Assembly (NCBI GenBank): GCA_037975125.1
Contig: CM075857.1
Span: 74,295,345 to 74,359,344, forward strand
From: Latrodectus hesperus
Lineage: Eukaryota > Arthropoda > Arachnida > Araneae > Theridiidae
Direction of reading: 5' to 3'
Length of the DNA stretch: 64,000 nucleotides
A program made the position numbers and the translations under genes. The notes under the pieces are model-generated. The model saw only the letters and a list, made by a program, of their open reading frames with translations, made no database searches and was not told the origin of the DNA. Shown piece after piece: positions 41,601-52,500 of the stretch. The stretch's first letter is position 1. Every line of letters starts with the position of its first letter.

Positions 41601-44600
41601 TAAACTAAATAATACATGTTTTATTAACTGCTCAGTCCAAGAGAAATACAAAATGAAATTAGACATTGAAATGTGTTGTTAATTAATCTGGTATAGTGTC
41701 TTATTTGTTGTATAGAGTTTCAATGGAATTGGATAAATGTTAGACTGAAAGAAAAAGGGAAAATATTTAGAAATACAAGAAACCATATTAAAATATCACT
41801 TGTTATGTAATAGAATTTATTTTGAAAATTAGTGAGATTGAAATCAAACTGTATATTTTTATAGGTGATATGTAATTGAGATTCTCTTTTTATTCCATTC
41901 TCTTACAGAAAATTTTAGTTTCCTTCATAATATGTGTATGAACTATCACCTGGACCACTAATGATAGTTGGTAGGAGCAATTCTACTATTTAGAAATTTG
42001 ATCCTAATAAATGATTAAGAGTATTATTTCACTTGGAGGATATTGCAACCACGAACTATTTAACATGCCCCAGCCGTTTTTTGTAAAAACTACAGATCTT
42101 TGGTTAAGCAGGGATTCAAACTCATTACCTTCTGATAATGAGAATGACATCCTTAATTATAAGGAAAAAAAATTCATGATTTACAACAGTGATGTAAAAA
42201 ACACAACTTATCTACTAAATCATAAAGTGTGATGTTTCCAAGCTGTCTACATTATCACTATATTTAATTGAAATGACAGTTGCATATTTTATATGATGCA
42301 TAAAGGTATAATAAGCAAGGCTATTTTTTGTGTAATTGTTTCTTTAATATTTTTATTCTTTCCTGTGAGAAATTGAGAAGTTACATCCATGGCAAACATT
42401 ATAAGATTTCACCATTCATTTCTATCAAATATGTATCTGTAATTTGTAATAGTTAATTTTTATTTTTAAGAAAAATTAATTATAATAAATGAACAACCAA
42501 TTTGTTTTAAAAGGAAAAATTATTTTAGTCAGTAGATAGCTTATGAAAGATTAAAAACTGTTAATGTGATGTTTCCTTGCAGCAAGTATTTTTTTAAAAA
42601 ATAAATAAATAAAAAACGTGAGAAATCAATCTTTTCTGGAAAAGAAGCATCATCATTATATAAGAATAAAGATGCCAGTAGTTCTTATGTAAAACATTTT
42701 CTTCTGTTACCTGATATTTTTTGGACAACACAAAATTATGAATTTATAAATTTGCTAAGTAACATACAGTTTTGCAAAAGATTTAATATAGGAATAAATG
42801 ATTAAGATTTCTTTATATTTAAGTCAAATCAAGTAAAATTTCTTTATTTTGAGTTCTGCTTTTTTAAAAATTTTTATTCAGTTGCCAACTGACGAATTTA
42901 AATTTAGAATAATTTATGTGCTGCATTAGCATCGTTATATAAAGAAAACTTTGCTGCAGATATATCTTGTGAAACTGAAAAATTCATGTTTTGTGTGCCA
43001 AAACTCTTCAGAAGATTTGCAAAATTATAAATAATTTCAAAGGTTGCTATTTAAATTTCAAGGTAAAATACTCTTGAGTAAAATAAAAGTACTTTAATGA
43101 AATATTTGGAAAAGTTTATCCATAATTTTTTTTTCAAACTGATTTAATTACTTTAAAAATTTTTTAGAACTTCATACATAAAGTTATAAGAAGATATTTT
43201 TATAAACAAATTGCAGAAAATAAAATTTTAAAATAATAACCTTTTAAAAATATATCATGTATTTTAAAAATTAATTTTACTGTATTGCATGCAGAAATTT
43301 TCTCATTGTTGAATAAAATGAAAAAAATTACCATGAAACTCTTACTAAATTAAATTCTTTTGCATCAGATACAACTTTACTGTTAAATAAACATAATGAC
43401 TGCTCTAAGAAATAGTGTATATTCATTGTATTAATTTATACTAACATGTATGCTTAAAATTGATATTTTGTGAAATAATTATTTCTATAGTTTGAAGATA
43501 GGACGCAAAAAATTTCATTAATTTGTATTTTAATTTATGTCTTTTGCCATATAATGAAGTGTGTAGTTGAATCTGAATCTCTATTTACTTTAAGCTATTC
43601 TTTAAATTCTTATTTAAAAGTAAACTATTCCATTGTAGATTCAGTAATTATCCATATACTTGCTCTGGAAGAAACTGGTTTGCATTTGTATAATCTATGA
43701 AATTTCATGACTCTACTGATATTTTACTTTTGAAATTTGGCACTTATGTAGAAAGCTATCAAAAAAAAAAAACTATATTAGATTTCTTGGATATTTAATT
43801 GATTAAGCTTTGTAAACTTGGCATTTTTAAAAAAATTTGACAAGAGGAATTGGAAAAAGTAAGTTTCGTCATCAACCACCAATGATATGCATGAATATGA
43901 AAATTAGTGGATATTGAAATTATTTGTTATGCCATTACTCAGTTTCCAACCATAATTCAGTAAAGCTGAATATAAATGCCTTGTAATTACAGAATATCTA
44001 TTTTAATTGTTGATTATGCAGATAGTAAAATATTTAGTTGTGAAACACAAGAAAATTAATCACAAGCTTGCTTATATCCAAGATTATAATTCAATTAATC
44101 CTTCAAGCAGCTAACAAAAACTTTTTTCTCAGCAAATGTATCTTATAAGTTTTACATTTCTTTACAAATTTGTTTTTTCAGTGAAATATCACTGGAAAAC
44201 ATATCATATCTCATAACTATCAATTTGTTTAAGCACATGATATTAAATTCTAAAAAGAATGGGATTCTTAGAAATAAAATAATTTAAAACTGTAGAAGTT
44301 TGAAGGGTTAAAATATAATTTCTTTTTCAGATATTCAATGTCTAAGTTAGCATTACAAAGTAAAGAAAATGTATCAGATTCAAATAAGAAAACAAAAGAT
44401 GGCGAGGTAAATAATTTTTCTAAATAAAGCTTCTTTCTAAATTTGCAAGCAATTTAATATTTTCCACGTTATTTGGAAGGATTATGAGAAACCACAGATA
44501 CAAGAAGAAATTACTCTTCTTGGGCGCTTAATTGGAAATTGCAGTCTGTCTGACTTTACTCCTGATATTATACTTCTTTCACCTGAGGAAGATTTTGAAG

Positions 44601-47600
44601 AATGGTATACAGATTTTGTGTCATTTTGACTTATTGCTAAGTGATGCTTTTAGAAATTGCCGATTAGCACTTATTAAAAAGTGACATTTTTCTTTTACTA
44701 GCAAAGAAACCTTTGAGAAAAATGATTGCTGCGTTTTGTCTATTGATGCTTCTCAAGTAAGTAATGTTGCACACGCCGTGGCACAAAAAATTTAATTTAA
44801 ATTGCACATTGCCTTCTTGTTGAACATATTAAATAACTTTGAGCAGCAAAAATACTACCGAAAATGCCATTTACTAAAATAAACCGTTTCTGCTAAGAAT
44901 ACTGTTCAGTATTTTAAAATGCTTGTTACAGTAAATGATAATAAAAGAAAGTGCATGGTTTGGAAGAAAATATAGCTTCTTATAATTTTAGTGTAGCACA
45001 GCTTTCTAGAAAAATTATAACTTTCAAGTAGATTTGTTGGCTGCAAAGTTTTAGATATATATTTTCAAATGCTTAATCCTTATGTTTTAACATTTTCTTC
45101 TAAACTGATTGATCTTTGAAAAATTGAAATGCTCTGAAAGTAATTCAGGTTTATTATTTCTAAGTTACATAATAGTGTTAAACTGAATATTACACTTCAG
45201 AAACAACACTATGTTATTATAATCATTTGTTATTCCCTGCTGTCAATTGTATCTAATAATATCTTTAAATAATCAGTGTACTTTTGATCAAAATACAGAT
45301 TCCAAATCAGGTAAACTCACACATATGTCAATAAAGTTAATTGAATCCAAAAACAAACCATCTCATATGGTAATCATTATTTGACCTCAGTGATAATTTA
45401 AAGAAGCAAATCTGAAGTTTTCCAACTGAATTTAAACTGGCATCTCAACATTTTGTTCTACACACTTCTCATGCTAAATGTAAGCTCAAATTGATTTAAT
45501 AATAAAAATAATCAGTATATCTTCCTTGAAGCTTTTTATTTTATTAAAAATTCAGATGTAATATAATTTGAGAAAATAATGTACAGAATAAAATTAAAGT
45601 CATAAAAAATATGTAGAGATAAATCCTTCTTTTAATTACAAATCATTCAAATAAAATTCATTAAGAGATTTGTTTCTTAAAAGAATAAGAAAAGTATAAT
45701 ATTTAAAAGCTTCAAACTTGAAGTTTGTAAGAATTCATTGACTGATCATTAATCAGTGGATGATGTGAATAATTTTAGGATCACATTCTGCTTGGTAACT
45801 TTACAGAGTTTAGTTCAGCTATTGAGTATACTCTTGTGTCTTGCTTGATTTCTTGCACGCCTTGTGCATATAAATTTTCCTTTGTAAAATAGATATTACA
45901 GTGTTACAGCTGCTAACCGATGCTTTTTCGTCTTAAAAAAGTACCTAAAATCTACTTTCGTCAGTCAAAAAACAAAAAGTTTGATATACAAATGCTTGAT
46001 TCAGCCTGTTCTCACTTACTCATCTGAAACGTGGACATTGACTGAGAAGGACAAAGAAACCATCTCCATTTTTGAAAGAAAAACTTTAAGATGCATCTTT
46101 GGTGGAATAAAATGTGAGAATACGTGGTGAAGAACTAATTCTGAGCTCTATAAACTATATAAAGAACCAGATATTGTTAAATTTATCTGAATACAGAGAT
46201 TAAAATAGGCAGGATATTTGAGCTGGATGAACGACAATCGGGTGATGAAAAAAAATTTTCTTGGATCGCCCTATTGGCACCAAAAGAAAAGGACGACCAA
46301 AACTCTGATGGTGTGACTGCTTTGAAAACGACCTAAAAACACTAAAAGTGACAAACTGGATGACTTTATTCAAAAATAGGGGGTCCTGGTATGCACTTCT
46401 GAGGAAGGCAAAGAGCCACCCTGGCTGTCAGGCTAATGAAGAAGAAAATAGATACTAAGGAAATTTATGATTACAATAAGGGAGTAAGCATTTAAAATTT
46501 GTGCCATGTGAAACATATCAAATCTTGCAAATTAAGAAGTAATAAAAACAAATCCTATTGAGCCTGAAACACCATAACTAGCCTTTCCAGTTTCTGACTA
46601 TTTTTAACTTAATGGGGAACTAAATAAAAAACTTTTTTCCTTGTAAAATACTTTATTGTACAAGTATTTCTTACTAAATTAATGCTACAAAAATGTCTGA
46701 TAACACAGTGGGTTTGGGTTTTATCTCCATTCAACTAAAAAAATGCACATATTAGAAATTTCTTACATTGCAGAGCTACTATATATAACCTTGGATGAAG
46801 TATATATTTAAGTTGGTATATTTAAGCTACTATATATAACCTTGGATGAAGTATATATTTAAGTTGGAGTTTGTTTGCTCTTATATGGTATTTCTAAATG
46901 CCATATTAAAAACTTAAATTTAAGAATAATATTCATTTATGAATTTAAATTTAGATATTCTGTTGCAGTTACTGTTGAAAGTATTAACAAAGCATTTATT
47001 AATAATACAGCAATGGAAGTGGTAATATGATCCTGAAATAGGAATTATCCGCTGACTGAGAAATGTTTATTTGAATCAGGTTAAAGTTTGAAACATTTAA
47101 AATATGTGCTGTGAGGTTACCATGCTTGTTGTCTACCACATTATATTTTCATATATCTTGGTTTCACTGCATATAGTAGATGATACCAACAAGATAAGAT
47201 GTTATGAATATCTGTTTCATTTTTTTTCTAGTCATAAAACAAAACATCTATTGTAGCAAATCATTGCCTGTGAAAAAATGGGTTTTTCCTGTGATTATCA
47301 TAGATGATCTGCACATTAGTTCAGTAAAAATGGCTGAGTAATGGTTTTGCATAAAATAAACTTATTCTTTTTATCTTATATCTGCAAATATTATTGCTGT
47401 TTCCTGCTGAAAAAGTCAAGTTTTCTGCAAAATGGACATTTCATCACTTTAGAACAATATTGTAATGAATTATGACACATACACTAGTAACTAAATTAAT
47501 AATAAAACAAACGACTTTGATAATTCAGCCTGGTGTTATGCTTTTGCAAAATGATGTGAGAAACATGTGCAGTATAAATGTTTAACATCGCATCTTGTGA

Positions 47601-49473
47601 TACTAAAAGAAATTCCAAGTTATAGTTTGAAAGCAAATTGCACCATTTGTGCTGAAAACAGTTTTGCCGCCAATGTTTTCAACAATTATTTACTTATCTT
47701 GATTAAATGTTTCCTATTCAATAGTATGGGGATTATTTTTTCTACCAGTATATTTTGATTCAAATTTAATCTTTAATTTTATATTTTAAATCTTAATGTC
47801 TGGATGAAATGGTATCTGCCATCTCTCTCAATGTGTTTAATTTTATTTTTCCATTCTTTCTTTAATTGCACTATAGCCTGATAGCTAAAGCCATCACTAC
47901 AAGCTTCTTCCAATAGGCCTGACAAACTGCTATGATCTGCCATGATTTCCTTTTATGCAATCCATTTATCCAGAATAAGGTCTTTTTTCTGATATCCTGT
48001 ACATTTGCAAAGGTCACCTTTTAAAATCTAAAAATGAGCCCAAGTTGTCTAATGCGATAAGATTTAATGACTCATAATATCATTTATTAGCCCTAATTAA
48101 TCTATCAATTTCAAGTTTAATATTATCATTTGAAATGAACCAAATTACACAAGCTGATCAATGCTCTGAAAAATATAAGATTTTATCTGTAGTGAGTGGA
48201 AATTAAGTGGTTTTTTTTATAACCTTGAATTTTGTTTTATTCTCATTTCTGTTTAGTCCAATGTCTGGCTGCAAACTCCAAAAAAATAATAATAATAAAA
48301 AATATAAAAAAAAAACCACAACTGTGTGTTTACTTCAGCTAATGTCAGTGCCATCAGTATATGTCTGTAAAGATCTCTGAAAAATGGTGCTTCTAGATAA
48401 ATTCCAGTATATATGCCTTAGAGAAGTTATTAAATCCCAGTTTACAAATAACTTTTCTAAGGGCAATGTTAAACATGCAAGCAAGGGCATCACCTTGTCT
48501 CATCCCTGTTACAGAATACAATGCATTGAATATAATAGCCTATATTATTCAAATAAGAATATTTTCTTCTAGGTTGTAAAAAATGGTGATGACATCTTGA
48601 GGATAACCCCTTGTAGTCCTTTTTTCAATGATTCTCCAAAGATTTTCATTTGGATAGTTCTATTTAAAATCTGTCTCGCACACAATGAATTTATACAAAA
48701 TATGATTTTGCTTTGTGTCCCTTAAAGCTTCAAAGATGAATAAATGTCAAGTATCAAAAGCAGCTTGAGTGTTTAGAAAAGTTGCCAAAACAATTTCCTC
48801 CTATCCATAGTGTCTTCAATTTAGAAAGAAGCTGCTGTGTTATACAATGAATTTACCAGATTGATAGACAAATTGTAATCTAGGGACAATTATTTCCCAA
48901 GTATTCCTTGACAAGCGTATTACTAAATTTCTCCATAATATCCTAGAAGAATGTAGGGAATTGATATGTCTCAAAGACTTAGCCTGCTCATAATGATAAC
49001 TATGACTAATCAGATTTTTCGGAAAGCTGTTATTAGGGAAGAAAAATAATTATAAATCGAAACTTAATTTTTATTTTCTAAATGGTGACAAAAATGGAAA
49101 CTAAATAATATATTTACCTTGTTTGCACTTTAGTCATCATTTTAAGTATTCTTATTTTAACTATAATTACTTTCATACAACCTTTTTAAACACAAAATAA
49201 ATTCGCATAAAAGAATCATGTAAAGTTTAAAACTCTAAAACATCCATTTTAAGTATAAACTTAAATATAATTTTAAAATGTGGAATATTTAGATGAAATA
49301 ACTTTGTAGCTGTAAACACCTTTATTGCTTTTACTAGATATTTTTAAATTTATATCAATAATACATTAATTTTAAAAATGTGTATTGCTATCCTCATTTA
49401 GAAATATGAAAAATTGGGTGTGTAATTATTACAGATGTATTTGGATTAAAATAGGGTATTCCATGTATAAATA

Positions 49474-49556
<83 letters not shown>

Positions 49557-52500
49557 GAAACTGTTAAAATTTGTTTCTTGATCTGCTAGTCCATTTTTAT
49601 TTATTTATTTAAAATTGATGTTTTAATAAAGTGAGTTAATAATCTTTGTTTTTTTACTTCCTAATTTTGCTCTAATCGTTAATTTCTGATCTTATTTCTT
49701 TTTTTTTCCCCTTAAGTATCACTTAAGGAAAATAAAAAAGCAAACAAGATTTTTCTTAAGTATCTAAAATAATATTTTGGATAAAATACTCATCCAAGAG
49801 TAAAACTAGTGCTCATGTATTAGCCAATTAATCAAATTCTGAGTAGTATCAAAAAAACATTTTTATACTATAGCAATAATATATCATTGTATTATATAAG
49901 GTATATACTGCGGAATAATATAAAATTGTATTGCAGAAAATAATTTTTTAAGAAATTGCAATTTTCATTTTGTGTGTAATTTTAAGTTTTCATTTCTTAG
50001 AGTTATTCACCAGCAATATGTTTCAATTACACTGCTGCTAGCAATAGAACTATTTGGATTAAAATTATTAACGGTGTAAATTTCTTATAATTTTATGTAT
50101 TTTACTCTGTTTAAAATTGCCTAAGACACGGGTGGCGAACCAATGGCACGCGTGCCACAAGTGTCACGTTTGAAAATTTTGATGGCACGCACAAGAACAA
50201 AATTATATTTTTTTATAAGTTACCTTTTTTGACAAAAATGAATTAAAAATTATTAATCTTCTACACTTAATATATAATATAAATTTTTACTATTGATAAC
50301 ACCTATCTTAGTATGTTAACTAGAACCATCAAATTATACATTTTATGATTAAAAAATCGTATGAATTCTCTCGAAGTATATAAAGATAAAAAAATTTTGC
50401 GCATCCAGTTTTGCCTTCTAATGTTATTGGATTTGTTGCCGTCACAGCGCTCGAATCAGACGACAGATTGCATTAGTAGTAAATCGTCTTTGAAACTTCA
50501 GTGACTTGTTAAAAAATATAACCGTTTATTGTAAATAGGTATATTATTTGTAGGTAAATATTTTTACATATTATTTCATATTTTATATATTCTGCATTCG
50601 TTTGCAAGAACATATTGCATCACGACTGAAGTTTTAACCTGTAACCTTAAGGTTTTAAAAGTTACTAAACTTATAATTTATTTTGCTTATTTTTGAACAA
50701 TAAAATATTTTAATATTATGAGAAATTATTTTATCATTAAATCAATGTAAAATATAGAAATAACTATTAAAATTACCTTGAATTAATTTATTATGTATTA
50801 TTTTTTGTGTTATATTTTTACTTTAATTTGTAACGAAATGCAATGCAAACGAATGCAGAATAAATTATTTTACAATATTATTAAAATATATGCTTTTTAA
50901 AATTTCTTATTATGGTTAGTTCTATGAAGAAATCGAAATTATCCGAAACATGTAGTAGTAGAGAATTTCAAGCTTGGTGGACTGATAGATACGGTATAAT
51001 TGAAAAATACAGAAAAGAAATTTGTGTTTCATGTTCTAAAACTGTAGTCTGTAGAACATCTTCACTAAAGCGGCATTATGAAACCAATCATTAATTTTTT
51101 CTCGATCGAAGAGTAGAAGAGCAAAAGCAGTATTTATCACGTGCCTTAAAAAATAAAAATGCTCAAACTACTTTAATAAAATACATTGGAACTCAATCAA
51201 ACACCACTGCTGCTAGTTATCAAATTTTAAAAACTATTGCTCAATATGTAAAATGTTTTAATGAAGGCGAATTTTTAAAGGATGCTTGGCTGCAATGTTC
51301 ACTATACTTATTCGATGATTCGAAAACAAAGAAAAAATTATCCAAAGAATTAAAGACATGCCGATAGCTAGGAATACAGTGAAAGAGAGAATATTTGGCA
51401 TAGCGGAAAATTTAAATTTTCAACAAAAATTTCGTATAAAATCCAGTTGATTTTATATCCATTTGCCTTAAGTCTACTAACGTACCAGGCTCTGCTCACT
51501 TACAATTTTTGTACGTTATTTTGTTCAAAACAATATTAAAGAAGAGTTAATAAGTTTATTATTAATGACAAGAGCAAAAGGATTAGACATTTGTAATGCA
51601 GTTATAGATGTATTGGAAAAAAGAGAAATATGTCCTTCTAAAATTGTGTCAGTTACAACTGACGATGCACACATTTTAACTGGACGGAAAAATGGATTTA
51701 TAAATTTATTTACAAAACAAATTGGATACACAATTCTTGATTTTCATTGCATTATTCACCAACAAAATTTGTGTGCCAAAACAGGTTAAAAATGTTTGAT
51801 GATATTTTGAGTTTTGTAACAAAATTATTCAAGAATTGTTAAATGAAGTAAACTCGTCATGCAACAGCAGACTTTTATACAATAATGTATGCTGGTTAAG
51901 CTGCGAAAATGTTTTCCAAAGATATGTAGATTATTTGGAGGGAATAAGATTAGTTCTAAATAATGAAAACATTATTAACCAATACAATCAATTATTGGAT
52001 GTAGAATAGCTAGAGCAAAGTTATATTTTTTCACTGATTTATGTGCTCTCATTTAAATGAATTAACTATAAAATTACAAGGTGTTAATAAAACAGTCATT
52101 ATAATGTTTGACACATTCGAAGTTAAATTACAGATTTTTAACCGTGATATTCTTTCAAATTCATATAAATATTTTCTAAATAAAAAAATAAATAAATCAA
52201 TATCACCAAATTGATGTTTTCACTAAAATTTGGAAAGTTAGCACATTTTGTGTTTTTGATTAACTTCGTGAGAATTTTAAACTCAAATTTTATTTCGGTT
52301 TAAGATGCATATTGGTGTGGAGTGCTCTTGGTGCACTTCATAAATATTATTGAGCGCTATTCATTTATGCATACAAGAAATATTATTGAAGGTTTTCAAA
52401 CTATATTAATATTTATACCATAAAACATGATATATTTGAGGTTCTCGAGAAATGTGTAGTATGGTAAAAAGATGTCGATCTTGTTTATCATGTATCTCGA

